Of a stretch of DNA of 64,000 nt, positions 52,242 through 61,166 are shown piece by piece. The translations under genes and the position numbers were made by a program. Positions within the stretch are counted from its first letter, which is position 1, and each line of letters opens with the position of its first letter. This stretch comes from UBA4744 sp963707435 (GTDB taxonomy: Bacteria > Actinomycetota > Acidimicrobiia > Spongiisociales > UBA4744), in contig CAVPPF010000007.1 of assembly GCA_963707435.1 (NCBI GenBank), positions 496,001-560,000 on the forward strand. Reading direction: 5' to 3'. The notes beneath the pieces were generated by a model. It made no database searches. It had not been told where the DNA came from and was given only the letters and a program-made list of their open reading frames with translations.

Positions 52242-53015
52242 GTCGGCCAGCGAGGCGAGGACCATGTCCGGGAGGTGTTCGGCGGCAACTGCTTCGACCC
52301 CCGGCACAACGCCCGTCAACACCAGCACCGAGTTCCAGCCCTCCATCCGTGCCATCGCCAGGTCCGTCTCCGGCCGATCGCCGACCACCCACACCGGTCC
52401 GGGCCCGAGGTACCGGTGAATCAGCGTGCGGATCGGGGCATGAGGCTTGCCGGCGACCTCCGGCTGGGTTCCCGCGGCTGCCGCAACGGCGGCGACCATG
52501 GACCCTGCTCCCGGCCAGGGGCCATCCGGAGTCGGGAACGTGGGGTCGGTATTTGTGGCGATGAACCGTGCCCCGTTCCGCACGGCCGTCACCGCGTCGC
52601 GGAGCTTGCCGTACGAGATGCTGGTGTCGAGGCCGACGATCACTGCTTCTGCGGCGTGGGGATCGTCGGTCTCGGAAACCCCGGCCTCCGCCAGGGCCTC
52701 CCGTATTCCCACCCCTCCGAGGACCAGCACCGGACCGGACCCGACGCCCAGGAGCGACACGGCCGCCTGGGCCGAGCCGATAACCTGGCGGGGTTCGGCG
52801 GGGTACCCGGTGAGCTGTTCGATCCGTCCTGCCGTCTCCCCGGGAGACCGGGTTGAGTTGTTGGTGACAAAGAGGATTGCGTAGCCCGCCGCATCGAGGT
52901 CGGTCAGTGCCTGCCCTGCGCCGGGAATCGGGGTCCCGAGCAGATACACGACGCCGTCGAGATCGCACACAACGTTGCCGATTCGCGGTCGGGCAGCTAC
53001 AACTGGTTCCCTCAT
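52218..53015 (-). CDS. HAD-superfamily phosphatase, NagD type
   Basis: 265 residues from ATG 53015. HAD motif I is VVCDLDGVVYLLG, motif II FVTNNSTRSPGE, and motif IV VWVVGDRPETDLAMA; a cap domain lies between. The NagD-type group hydrolyses phosphate esters such as nucleotides or p-nitrophenyl phosphate; the true substrate is unknown. The start codon shares CATG (53013-53016) with that of the divergent DUF1015 gene. The position after tlyA matches Rv1692. Confidence 0.9.
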   Translation of the reverse strand: MREPVVAARPRIGNVVCDLDGVVYLLGTPIPGAGQALTDLDAAGYAILFVTNNSTRSPGETAGRIEQLTGYPAEPRQVIGSAQAAVSLLGVGSGPVLVLGGVGIREALAEAGVSETDDPHAAEAVIVGLDTSISYGKLRDAVTAVRNGARFIATNTDPTFPTPDGPWPGAGSMVAAVAAAAGTQPEVAGKPHAPIRTLIHRYLGPGPVWVVGDRPETDLAMARMEGWNSVLVLTGVVPGVEAVAAEHLPDMVLASLADLPEALQP

Positions 53016-54213
53016 GTTCTTCGCACCATTCCGTGGCTCGCTTTTTGATCCAGCCCACGTTCTTGATATCCCGGCGGCAACCTGCCCGCCGTACGACGTC
53101 ATCAACGAAGCCGCCGAGCAACGGTACCGGAACAGCTCAGAACACAACATGGTCAGACTGCTGCTGGCGGGTCCCGGCGATCCTACCTATCGAGAAGCGG
53201 CTCGCTTGCTCACCGGGTGGCGGGCAGAAGGCACGCTCCGCACCGACGGCGACCGGCGCTTCTACCTCTACACCATGCAGTACGTCGACCGGACAGGGAC
53301 CGAGCGAACAGCCGCAGGCATTGTCGGTGCCCTGCAGTTGTTGCCGCTCGGCGAGAAGGTTCTCCCGCACGAAGAGACGATGCCGAAGACCAGCGCCGAC
53401 CGACTAGCAGTCTTGAGTTCCACCCGGGCCAATCTCGACCTGATCATCGCGCTGACCCCGTCCCCGGAATTCCAGGAGCTGCTCGAGGTGCCGGGACCGG
53501 CCAGGTTGTCCTTCGAGATCGAGGGGGCCGCGCACAGCCTGTACGACATCACCGATCCGGAGGCCATCACGGCGATCTCGTCGACGGTGGCAGCCCATCC
53601 GGTAGCCATCGCCGACGGCCACCACCGATACACCACCGGTTTGGCCTACCAGGCCGGCCAATCGGGTCCGGGTTCCTGGGATGCGATCATGACCTTCCTC
53701 GTTCCCGCCGAGGGCAGCGGACTCACCATTGGACCTACCCACCGGGTTTTCCCCCGGGCGTCGCTCAACATTGATCTGCTGGGCGAACGATTCATGATCG
53801 AATCGGGCCGGGCAATCCCGCCGCAGGTACCGGGCACGATCGTGCTCGTGCCGGGCGTGAACCATGCATCCGGCCCCATGTCGCTCACCCCCCGGGTCGA
53901 GGCACTCGAGGGTTTGCCCGGACCGTGGCGACTCGCCAGTCCGGCGGTGGCCCGCGAGTTGTTGTACCCGCTCCTCGAGGTCGAGGAGAGCCAGGCGGCC
54001 TATTTCGCCGATCCGCTCGAGGCGCTCGAGGCCGGGAACCTGCAGACTCGCGGAGCCGTCGCCCTGATGGCGACCGTGTCCGAGGATGCCATCAACGCTG
54101 CGACTGTGGCAAAGCTGCGGTTCCCTCAGAAGAGCACCTTTTTCGTCCCCAAACCGCGTTCGGGTCTCGTGATCCGCTGCTTCGAGGACGATGAGGACGG
54201 TTCAGTCGGGTAA
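53014..54213 (+). CDS. DUF1015 family protein
   Basis: 399 residues from ATG 53014 (MFFAPFRGSLFDP, then CPPYDVINEAAEQRY). ADGHHRYTTGLAYQ and MTFLVPAEGSGLTI-type segments are typical of this family, sometimes called SerC-neighbour proteins and of unknown function. A 13-residue longer form from ATG 52975 is possible but would begin well inside the divergent HAD gene. No signal peptide or membrane segment is seen. Confidence 0.85.
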   Translation: MFFAPFRGSLFDPAHVLDIPAATCPPYDVINEAAEQRYRNSSEHNMVRLLLAGPGDPTYREAARLLTGWRAEGTLRTDGDRRFYLYTMQYVDRTGTERTAAGIVGALQLLPLGEKVLPHEETMPKTSADRLAVLSSTRANLDLIIALTPSPEFQELLEVPGPARLSFEIEGAAHSLYDITDPEAITAISSTVAAHPVAIADGHHRYTTGLAYQAGQSGPGSWDAIMTFLVPAEGSGLTIGPTHRVFPRASLNIDLLGERFMIESGRAIPPQVPGTIVLVPGVNHASGPMSLTPRVEALEGLPGPWRLASPAVARELLYPLLEVEESQAAYFADPLEALEAGNLQTRGAVALMATVSEDAINAATVAKLRFPQKSTFFVPKPRSGLVIRCFEDDEDGSVG

Positions 54214-54219
54214 CAACCG

Positions 54220-55542
54220 CTAGAGAGCCGCAATCGTCCTGGCCAGGACCTCAGCCGTCAGACCGAGCGACTCGATGCTCACCCGCTCGTTGTTGCCGTG
54301 GAACATACCGAGGAAGTCGTCGAAGTCGATGTGCTGGTCAAAGAGGCCGAGGCCGTAGGCGAGGGTGCCCCGCGACCGGAAGAACCGGGCATCGGTGGTG
54401 GCGGGAGTCAGCGTTGGCAGAACACGGCGCGATCCGGTGACGCTCTCGATGGCGGAGCTTGCCGCCTCCCAGAGCGGCCCGGATGCGACACTCGCGGTCG
54501 CCGGGAAGTCGGCTATGGGTTCGAGTTCGAGCCGCTCGTAGTCCGGTCCGGTGGCTTTGGCGAAGTGTTCGTCGACGGTACGCTCATCCTGACCCGGAAG
54601 CGCCCGCACATCGACTTCGGCGACGGCCGCATCGGGGATCGTGTTGGTTTTCGTGCCAGCATTCAGAACGGTGGGTGTCACCGTCAAATGGGTGCAGGCA
54701 TGCACGTATCGGGCGAACCCCGGCCGGTCACCGGACAGCGACTCGATGGCGAGGTCGACCCGGTCGGGGTCGGTAAGGTCTGCAGCGTCTTCGGGTGACA
54801 ACTCGAGACCGGCTACGAATTCCGCCCACTCGGGGCTGATGACAACCGGGGAGCGAGCTTCACCCAGATTCGTGAGCGCCCGCACGAGCGGTACGAGTGC
54901 GTTCTCGGCTCCGTACGGCTGGCTGGCGTGCCCGGGGGTTCCGGAGGTTCTCACGCGACGCCAGAATGGACCCTTCTCCCCCACGTTCACGGGGTAGGCG
55001 GGCCCGGTGGGTGTCCGTATCGGCGGATAGGCAATCTCCGTCAACAGGTAGTCGCAGGCGACGTCTTCCCAGTGGTGCGCGGTCACGTAGTGCGCGCCCC
55101 ACCGGCCGCCTGCCTCTTCGTCTGCCACGGCCAGAAACCCCAATCCACCGGGAGGCGGCCTCGAGGTCCCGGTGAGGAACCGCTTGAACACTGCGGCCAT
55201 CCCCGCCGTGAGATTGAGCATGTCGATGGCTCCCCGACCCCACAGGAACCCGTCGATCTGCTCGCCACCGAACGGATCATGCCGCCACCCGTCCGCGGTG
55301 GCAGGAACCACATCGAGGTGTCCCATCAGGAGCAGCTTGGGCTCGTTCGGATCAGTGGCGGGGAGGTCGTAGAGGACCGATGTCCGACCCGGATGCGGCT
55401 CGTATTCGCGGCCCGCTTGACCGAGGTAGTCGCGCAACGTTGCCACGGAACGGGCCTCGTGGCCGCTGTCGGGCGTCCCATCGTTGACACAGGCATTGCG
55501 GATCAGAACCTGGAGAAGTTCGGCGATCTCACCCGATGTCAT
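54220..55542 (-). CDS. M20 family metallopeptidase
   Basis: 440 residues. The zinc and catalytic residues are in LLLMGHLDVVPA (H and D), WGRGAIDMLNLTAGM (the bridging D), ADEEAGGRWGAHY (catalytic EE) and a late histidine around GLFDQHIDFDDF. A dimerisation domain lies between (about 190-330). This resembles the DapE/ArgE/aminoacylase group; substrate is unknown. It overlaps the downstream NUDIX gene region by 14 bases at its start. Confidence 0.9.
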   Translation of the reverse strand: MTSGEIAELLQVLIRNACVNDGTPDSGHEARSVATLRDYLGQAGREYEPHPGRTSVLYDLPATDPNEPKLLLMGHLDVVPATADGWRHDPFGGEQIDGFLWGRGAIDMLNLTAGMAAVFKRFLTGTSRPPPGGLGFLAVADEEAGGRWGAHYVTAHHWEDVACDYLLTEIAYPPIRTPTGPAYPVNVGEKGPFWRRVRTSGTPGHASQPYGAENALVPLVRALTNLGEARSPVVISPEWAEFVAGLELSPEDAADLTDPDRVDLAIESLSGDRPGFARYVHACTHLTVTPTVLNAGTKTNTIPDAAVAEVDVRALPGQDERTVDEHFAKATGPDYERLELEPIADFPATASVASGPLWEAASSAIESVTGSRRVLPTLTPATTDARFFRSRGTLAYGLGLFDQHIDFDDFLGMFHGNNERVSIESLGLTAEVLARTIAAL

Positions 55543-55966
55543 GCTGGCGGTCTCCTTTGCCGGTCACGTCAAGGGCCGAGATCAAACCCGGCATGGTCGA
55601 TGTCAAGGGAAGGTCGAGCACCTGGTCGAGCGGAACCCAGGCGGCCTCGGCGGCGTCATCGGCGGCCCGGAGCACGCCTCCGGTCATTCTGGCGCGATAG
55701 TCGACCAGCGTGTAGTGCCATGCAGGCGGGTCGCCCGGCCCCATGGCGTCGCCAACCCACACCACGCCTTCGAGTTCCACCTCGATGCCCGTTTCCTCCC
55801 GGACTTCCCGTACCGCCGCATCCCGCATGGATTCGCCGTAGTCCACTTTCCCGCCGGGGACGGCCCACAAACCGGCGTTGGGGCCCCTTCCCCGCCTGAT
55901 CAGCAGGAGCGCTCCACGGTTGATCACGGCAACCCCCACGCCCGGGATGGGCCGCTGATCAGTCAT
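55529..55966 (-). CDS. NUDIX hydrolase, MutT-like
   Basis: 145 residues. The NUDIX box reads GKVDYGESMRDAAVREVREETGI with one E replaced only by the usual variants. LLIRRGRGPNAGLWAVPGG precedes it. It probably cleans up oxidised or unusual nucleotides, or acts on a nucleotide sugar; the substrate is not clear. It lies between the GNAT gene, which it overlaps by 8 bases, and the M20 peptidase. Confidence 0.88.
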   Translation of the reverse strand: MTDQRPIPGVGVAVINRGALLLIRRGRGPNAGLWAVPGGKVDYGESMRDAAVREVREETGIEVELEGVVWVGDAMGPGDPPAWHYTLVDYRARMTGGVLRAADDAAEAAWVPLDQVLDLPLTSTMPGLISALDVTGKGDRQHDIG

Positions 55967-56432
55967 CGCGGTGGTGCATCACGATCGTCCGGGCCGAGAA
56001 CCCTCCGGACTCGAAGAAGTTCTTGACCAGCCGGTGTCCGGGCAGCACGTGAGCGTCGAAACGTCGCAGCCCGCGATCCCTGAGGTCCTGCAGCAAGGCC
56101 TCGCGCATGGCCTCGCCGACCCCGACCTCGCGTGCATCCGCTTCTGTGAAGACGAACCGGATGGAGCCAATCCGCTCGCCCCCGGCCTGAGCCAGCAGCG
56201 GCTCGGATCGCCCCAGGATGAATCCGAAAGCCAGTCCGTCGATCGTCCCCAGGTAGACGGCCGTGTTCTCATCGTCCAACGCGGCGGCGAGCGCCGCCTC
56301 GACCGGTTCCGGCAACCCATCGGCCAGCTCCCACATGTTGTGGTACTCGCGCATTTCGGCGGCAAGGAGCCGGTACAGCCGGACCAGTTCGGGGAGATCC
56401 TCCACGGTTGCGCGTTGCGCTGCAACGATCAT
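55959..56432 (-). CDS. GNAT family N-acetyltransferase
   Basis: 157 residues from ATG 56432, which overlaps the glycosyltransferase stop (ATGA, 56429-56432). IVAAQRATVEDLPELVRLYR opens the domain, RFVFTEADAREVGVGEAMREALLQ contains the acetyl-CoA loop, and FDAHVLPGHRLVKNFFESGGF the C-terminal part. Acceptor unknown. The coupling to the polyprenol-phosphate mannosyltransferase gene may be organisational only. Confidence 0.85.
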   Translation of the reverse strand: MIVAAQRATVEDLPELVRLYRLLAAEMREYHNMWELADGLPEPVEAALAAALDDENTAVYLGTIDGLAFGFILGRSEPLLAQAGGERIGSIRFVFTEADAREVGVGEAMREALLQDLRDRGLRRFDAHVLPGHRLVKNFFESGGFSARTIVMHHRDD

Positions 56433-57163
56433 CGGCCGGTTCCGTCCCGGCCGAGCAACCGGCCGGTTCCCCACCTGGTGACCAGCCACATGGCTTCGAT
56501 CACGATCTTGCCGCGCATCTTCGACTCACCGTAAACGCGATCGCGAAAGATGATCGGTACCTCAACGATCCGCAGACCGGCGCGGTCGGCTCGCCAGGCC
56601 ATTTCAACCTGGAAGCCGTACCCGGATGCCTGGCACGTCTCCGCACGGAGCCCGGCCAGACCGTCGGCGGAATACGCTCGAAAGCCGGCCGTGACGTCCC
56701 GTACCGCCAAACCGAGCATGAGGCGAGCGTAGAGGTTCCCTCCCTGGGAGAGAATCCGGCGATGGATCGGCCAATCGGGGGTTGCACCGCCCGGCACGTA
56801 CCTGCTGCCGATGGCCAGATCGGCGCTCCCGGACGTGATGGCCTCGACCAGGCGCGGGAGATCGTTCGGGTCGTGGGAGAAGTCTGCGTCCATCTCGCAA
56901 ATAACACGGGCGCCGCCGGCGAGCGCGTGCCCGAATCCGGCTGCATACGCAGGACCGAGCCCTTCCTTGACCGGCCGGTGGAGGACTTCGACGAGGTCGT
57001 GAATGCCGGCCAGCCCGTCGGCGAGTGCACCGGTGCCGTCCGGGGAATCGTCATCCACGATCAACAGGCGGTAGCCGTTTGGCAGCAGCGCATCCACCAG
57101 TGATTCGAGGTTCTCACGCTCGTTGTAGGTGGGTACGACCACCGTGACCTCATCGGAGCGCAT
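56429..57163 (-). CDS. Polyprenol-phosphate mannosyltransferase (Ppm1/DPM1-like)
   Basis: 244 residues of GT2 glycosyltransferase. VVVPTYNERENLESLV opens it, VDDDSPDGTGALAD is the nucleotide-sugar motif, EMDADFSHDP carries the metal DxD, and GSRYVPGGATPDWPIHR is typical of dolichol/polyprenol-phosphate mannosyltransferases. It should charge polyprenol phosphate with mannose from GDP-mannose for cell-envelope glycans and protein mannosylation. Unlike M. tuberculosis Ppm1 it has no fused acyltransferase domain. It lies 16 bases after the DUF4193 gene. Confidence 0.9.
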   Translation of the reverse strand: MRSDEVTVVVPTYNERENLESLVDALLPNGYRLLIVDDDSPDGTGALADGLAGIHDLVEVLHRPVKEGLGPAYAAGFGHALAGGARVICEMDADFSHDPNDLPRLVEAITSGSADLAIGSRYVPGGATPDWPIHRRILSQGGNLYARLMLGLAVRDVTAGFRAYSADGLAGLRAETCQASGYGFQVEMAWRADRAGLRIVEVPIIFRDRVYGESKMRGKIVIEAMWLVTRWGTGRLLGRDGTGR

Positions 57164-57179
57164 CGGGGTCTCCGCGCCG

Positions 57180-57662
57180 CTACACGCAGTCGCGACAGAT
57201 GAGCTTCCGCTTGTTGGCCAGCTGGCTGGTGCGCTTCACCAGGAAACACGAGGAACAGACGAACTCGTCGACGCGAGCCGCCTGGGCTCCCACGTTGAGG
57301 CCGAGCTCGGCGCGGCGGATCTCCCGCAGCTCGGTTGCCTCGTCGACCAGCAGCGAATCGGCGGCTTCCTCGGCCAGAAGCTCGAGTTCCTCGGCCTCGA
57401 GTTCCTCCAGAGCTTCGTCGGCTTCGTCGTCGTCATCGTCCGCTTCGTCGGCTTCGTCGTCGTCAACCACATCAACCTCGTCGTCGTCGACCACATCAAC
57501 CTCATCGTCGTCGACCACATCGATGTCGTCGATGTCATCGATGTCGTCGACCACGTCGATGTCATCGTCGATCTCGAGTTCCGTGTCGTCCAGCTCGTCC
57601 ACGTCGACGTCATCGTCGGCACCGACATCGGATTCGTCGACCACTTTGGGCTTGCGGGCCAT
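57180..57662 (-). CDS. DUF4193 protein with acidic repeat region and zinc-finger tail
   Basis: 160 residues. After a short basic start (MARKPKVV), residues 10-95 are almost only aspartate, glutamate, valine and isoleucine with an 8-residue near-repeat (DDEVDVVD). The C-terminal 50 residues are the DUF4193 domain: AARVDEFVCSSCFLVKRTSQL and KLICRDC, a four-cysteine zinc site. The family is actinobacterial and of unknown function; in Mycobacterium the equivalent lies near ppm1. The acidic part is much longer than the family needs. The gap upstream to the lipid-kinase gene is 73 bases. Confidence 0.85.
   Translation of the reverse strand: MARKPKVVDESDVGADDDVDVDELDDTELEIDDDIDVVDDIDDIDDIDVVDDDEVDVVDDDEVDVVDDDEADEADDDDDEADEALEELEAEELELLAEEAADSLLVDEATELREIRRAELGLNVGAQAARVDEFVCSSCFLVKRTSQLANKRKLICRDCV
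57413..57602 (-). repeat. Imperfect 24-base tandem repeat in the DUF4193 gene
   Basis: The DNA unit is 24 bases (on the plus strand, near GTCGTCGTCRACCACATCAA followed by CCTC), best conserved between about 57455 and 57530. It encodes DDEVDVVD and shorter aspartate-valine variants. Boundaries are approximate. Confidence 0.7.
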
Positions 57663-57735
57663 GTCTCCTCCGGTTCCAAAAGCGGCGGGAGTATATACCG
57701 TCCTCGCGGTTCACTCGTTGACTCGCGGCGCTTTC

Positions 57736-58620
57736 CTAGATCTTTATGTTGATCGCTCCCGTCAGGATCTCGCCCTCCACCCTGCCGGACCCGAAAAACT
57801 CTCCATCGGCCTCAACCGGCCATTCCGGTTCGGTCTCGAGCGTGAATCGATCGGCCGAGAATCTTCGCACTTTCTTGTCCCGGAGGTGATCCCCGCTCTT
57901 GGCGCGCAACCATAGCCGGGGAATATCGCGCTTCGAGCCGTTGAACACCTGCATGTCGAACAGCCCGTCGGTAACCGTCGCCCGGGGCGCGATATTCCAC
58001 CCACCGCCGAAGAACTGGGCGTTGCCGAACACGACCAGCAGAGCGGGTCCCTCGTAGGTTCGCTTTCCCGCCACCAGCCTGATCTCCGCCTCCGGAAACC
58101 GGGGATAGACGAGCGGAAGGGAAACGTGGTAGCGCGCCATCCCCAGCCAGCGCGGGAGTCGTTCCGCCCGTTGCACGAGCGCAGCCAGAACACCGGCATC
58201 GCCGACGTTGATGAAGTGCCGCTCGCCCCAGACTCCCCGCAGAAGACCGACATCGCACGAGTAGACCAGATCCCCGCTCAAATGGCTCGCGGCGTCTTCG
58301 AGGCGTTGCGAGATCCCGAAGGTTCGTATGAAGTCCGAGCCCGAGCCGGCCGGGAGCACACCGAGCGTCGGTGGGTGCTCCCACCGGTGTTGCATCAGTG
58401 CTCCGACTACGAGGTTGATGGTTCCGTCACCTCCGACTGCCACGACCCGGTCCCGACCCGCTGCCACTGCCTCATCGAGGCAGGCTCGCACCTCCGCTTC
58501 CCCGTAGGGGGCCACGATCTCCGCCTCGATTCGGAGAGCTGCGAGAGCTTTGCGGGTCCGTTGCTCGATCTCTCTTCGCCGGCCCGCGTAGGGGTTTGCG
58601 ATCACGAGCCACTCGTTCAC
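57736..58620 (-). CDS. Diacylglycerol kinase family lipid kinase (YegS/DagK-like)
   Basis: 294 residues from GTG 58620, which overlaps the helicase stop (GTGA, 58617-58620). VNEWLVIANPYAGRRR opens the domain, VVAVGGDGTINLVVGAL is the nucleotide motif, and GVLPAGSGSDFIRTFGI and FINVGDAGVLA follow. It phosphorylates a lipid alcohol such as diacylglycerol or a related lipid at the membrane. The reading frame continues upstream without any domain. It lies just after the helicase in the helY operon. Confidence 0.92.
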   Translation of the reverse strand: MNEWLVIANPYAGRRREIEQRTRKALAALRIEAEIVAPYGEAEVRACLDEAVAAGRDRVVAVGGDGTINLVVGALMQHRWEHPPTLGVLPAGSGSDFIRTFGISQRLEDAASHLSGDLVYSCDVGLLRGVWGERHFINVGDAGVLAALVQRAERLPRWLGMARYHVSLPLVYPRFPEAEIRLVAGKRTYEGPALLVVFGNAQFFGGGWNIAPRATVTDGLFDMQVFNGSKRDIPRLWLRAKSGDHLRDKKVRRFSADRFTLETEPEWPVEADGEFFGSGRVEGEILTGAINIKI

Positions 58621-61166
58621 ACCAAACCTCCCGCCGCGACAACGCCGCGATCGAGCATACGGATCGCGTCGGAGATCTGCTTGCGCAACGACGGTTCGGC
58701 GTCCCGAAGCTGCCGCAGCAGATCGAGCAGCTGGCGGCAGGTACGGACGAAATCGCCTGCCGCCAGGTCGTCGTCCTCGAGGAGCGATTCGAGATCCTCG
58801 CCATGCGCCCAGGCAAAGCCGAGCTCGGCGAATCCCGAATGGGGTGGGCGGGTCTCGGGGAGGCGGAGCTTGCGTTCCGCGCGATTCAAGGCGTTTCCGC
58901 GCTCGACAACCGCCGTCCACCGCTGCGCAAGACGGGGCGTCGGCATGTGGCCTTCGGCTTGCTCGGACCGGGGCTCGTGGACGAAGCACGACCCCAGCGC
59001 AGCAGTTTCCGCAGGGTCGAGATCATCGAACACACCGCGAGCAACGGTGTCGGCCAGCAGCAGGTCGAGCTCGTTGTAGATGAACCGCAGCCGTTCTCCT
59101 GCAGGTGTCAGCCCCCAACCCTCGACGTACCCCCAATCGGAGAGCAACCCAAGAATGGCGCGAAACTCCCCGACGAGCCCCTCCCCCTCGACGGTCAGCT
59201 GGTGACGGAGCCGGTCGACCTCCCGCCCGGCTCGCTCGATCAGGCCGGCGGCTTTGACGTGCCGGGCGCGGTCCGGGCACCCCGCAACCGGGTGATCCAC
59301 GGCCGGATCGGACCCGCGCCGCACCATCGGTTCCGTGCTCGTCGATGAAAAGCCCTGCAATGCCCGGGCGGCAAGTTGCTGGAATCGGGGGTCTCGTGGA
59401 CGGTACGGCTTGGGCAGGGCCAGGGCACCCAGCCGGGCCGTTCCCGGACTCAAATCCGCCGAACGGAATTGGGCGACGTTCCCGCGATCCGACAGGACGA
59501 CAACGCGCGGTGGATCGGCTCCGCGCCACTGCTTGACGACGACGTATCGACCGGAGCGCTTCCCGCCGGGAATCTCGAGCACCTGGCCCGGTTGCAAGGT
59601 GCGGATGAACTCGCCGGCGGCCTTCCTCAGCCCGGATCCGTCGGCTTCCTGAAGCAGACGCAGATACTCGTTGACGTCGCCCCGTTCACACTTCGCCTCC
59701 TCGTGGAGTTCGGCGAGACGCTGCTCCTTCGGGTCGAGCGAACGGCGGAGCGACGTGATGCTTCTCTTCCGCTGATACTGCCCGTATGAGGCATTCAGCA
59801 ACCGCTCCGCCTGTGCCTGCGGATAGTTGGCGACCAGGTTGACCGCCATGTTGTAGGTCGGGCGGAAACTCGACCGCAGGGCATGCGAGCCGGCGGATGC
59901 AATGCCTGCCACCCGATCGAACGGGATGAACCGCGAGTGGAGCACCATTCCGTAGCCCTGGATATCGATGCCGCGCCTGCCGGCCCGGCCCGTGAGTTGC
60001 GTGTAGTCACCCGGGCGGAGCACCTCGTGGGTCTCCCCGGTGAAGCGGGAAAGGTTCTCGAGCACAACCGTCTTCGCAGGCATGTTGATGCCAAGCGCGA
60101 GTGTCTCCGTGGCGAACACCACCCGTATGAGGCCCCCCAGGAACAGTTCTTCCACCGTCTCCTTGAACGCGGGTACCAGTCCGGCATGGTGGGCGGCCAG
60201 CCCGGATTGCAGCAGGGCAACCCACCGGTCGTACCCGAGGACTGCCAGATCCTCCTCACCGAGGTGACCGGTTCGCTGCTCGGCGTGGAGCCGAATCGCG
60301 GCACGTTCATCGGTCGTGGTGAGACGGATTCCCGATTCCATGAGACGTTCGGCCGCATCTTCACAACCGGCCCGGCTGAAGATGAAGTAGATGGCAGGAA
60401 GCATGTTCTGAGCCGCCAGGGAGTCGACGACCTCGCCCCGGCGCGGTGTGGCAAATCGCCTGGTGCTGCGCTTGCGCGCCAGCATTCTGACAATCTCTGG
60501 ATTCGGCTCCGACCGACCCTTCCGCCGTACGAGCATGGGCTCGACAATCAGGCCGTTGTCCGAGAACCGGTCCTTCAGCGTATAGAGGCTTTCCAGCGGC
60601 ACCGGCCGGGTGTCTTCGAGCACCAGCGTGGTTGGACCCCGCCTGGAACGGACCCAGTCGGTGAACTCATCGGCGTTGGATACGGTCGCGGAAAGACAGA
60701 TCAGCTGCATATGGGGAGGAGCGTGGATGATGACCTCCTCCCAGACGGCACCCCGGAAGCGATCCTGGAGGTAGTGCACCTCATCGAGGATCACCGTGTC
60801 GAGGTCGTCGAGGCTCTGCGAATCCGAGTAGATCATGTTGCGGAGCACTTCGGTAGTCATGACGACGATGGGGGCGTCTCCGTTGACCGAGTTGTCGCCG
60901 GTCAACAGACCCACCCGCTCTTCGCCGTAGCTTCTTCGGAAATCGGCGAATTTCTGGTTTGACAATGCCTTGATCGGCGTCGTGTAGAAGGCCCGCCTGC
61001 CCCGCTCCAGGGCCAGGTGCACCGCTACTTCTGCCACGAGGGTCTTCCCGGACCCGGTAGGCGCTGCCACGACGACCGACTCGCCCCGCTCAATGGCTTC
61101 GGCGGCGACCACCTGGAATGCGTCCGGGCGAAACGGCAGGTTCGCAAAGAAGCCCGGGACGCTCAT
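58617..61166 (-). CDS. helY: Ski2/MTR4-like DEAD-box RNA helicase (HelY)
   Basis: 849 residues from ATG 61166, overlapping the tatC stop (ATGA). Helicase motifs are AAPTGSGKTLVAEVAV (I), TTPIKALSNQKFAD (Ia), ILDEVHYLQD (II), LSATVSNADEF (III) and QLTGRAGRRGIDIQGYG (VI). The C-terminal half is the family DSHCT/helical region. HelY homologues in actinobacteria follow tatAC and pafBC. The enzyme should unwind RNA or structured nucleic acids; the target is unknown. Confidence 0.93.
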   Translation of the reverse strand: MSVPGFFANLPFRPDAFQVVAAEAIERGESVVVAAPTGSGKTLVAEVAVHLALERGRRAFYTTPIKALSNQKFADFRRSYGEERVGLLTGDNSVNGDAPIVVMTTEVLRNMIYSDSQSLDDLDTVILDEVHYLQDRFRGAVWEEVIIHAPPHMQLICLSATVSNADEFTDWVRSRRGPTTLVLEDTRPVPLESLYTLKDRFSDNGLIVEPMLVRRKGRSEPNPEIVRMLARKRSTRRFATPRRGEVVDSLAAQNMLPAIYFIFSRAGCEDAAERLMESGIRLTTTDERAAIRLHAEQRTGHLGEEDLAVLGYDRWVALLQSGLAAHHAGLVPAFKETVEELFLGGLIRVVFATETLALGINMPAKTVVLENLSRFTGETHEVLRPGDYTQLTGRAGRRGIDIQGYGMVLHSRFIPFDRVAGIASAGSHALRSSFRPTYNMAVNLVANYPQAQAERLLNASYGQYQRKRSITSLRRSLDPKEQRLAELHEEAKCERGDVNEYLRLLQEADGSGLRKAAGEFIRTLQPGQVLEIPGGKRSGRYVVVKQWRGADPPRVVVLSDRGNVAQFRSADLSPGTARLGALALPKPYRPRDPRFQQLAARALQGFSSTSTEPMVRRGSDPAVDHPVAGCPDRARHVKAAGLIERAGREVDRLRHQLTVEGEGLVGEFRAILGLLSDWGYVEGWGLTPAGERLRFIYNELDLLLADTVARGVFDDLDPAETAALGSCFVHEPRSEQAEGHMPTPRLAQRWTAVVERGNALNRAERKLRLPETRPPHSGFAELGFAWAHGEDLESLLEDDDLAAGDFVRTCRQLLDLLRQLRDAEPSLRKQISDAIRMLDRGVVAAGGLV

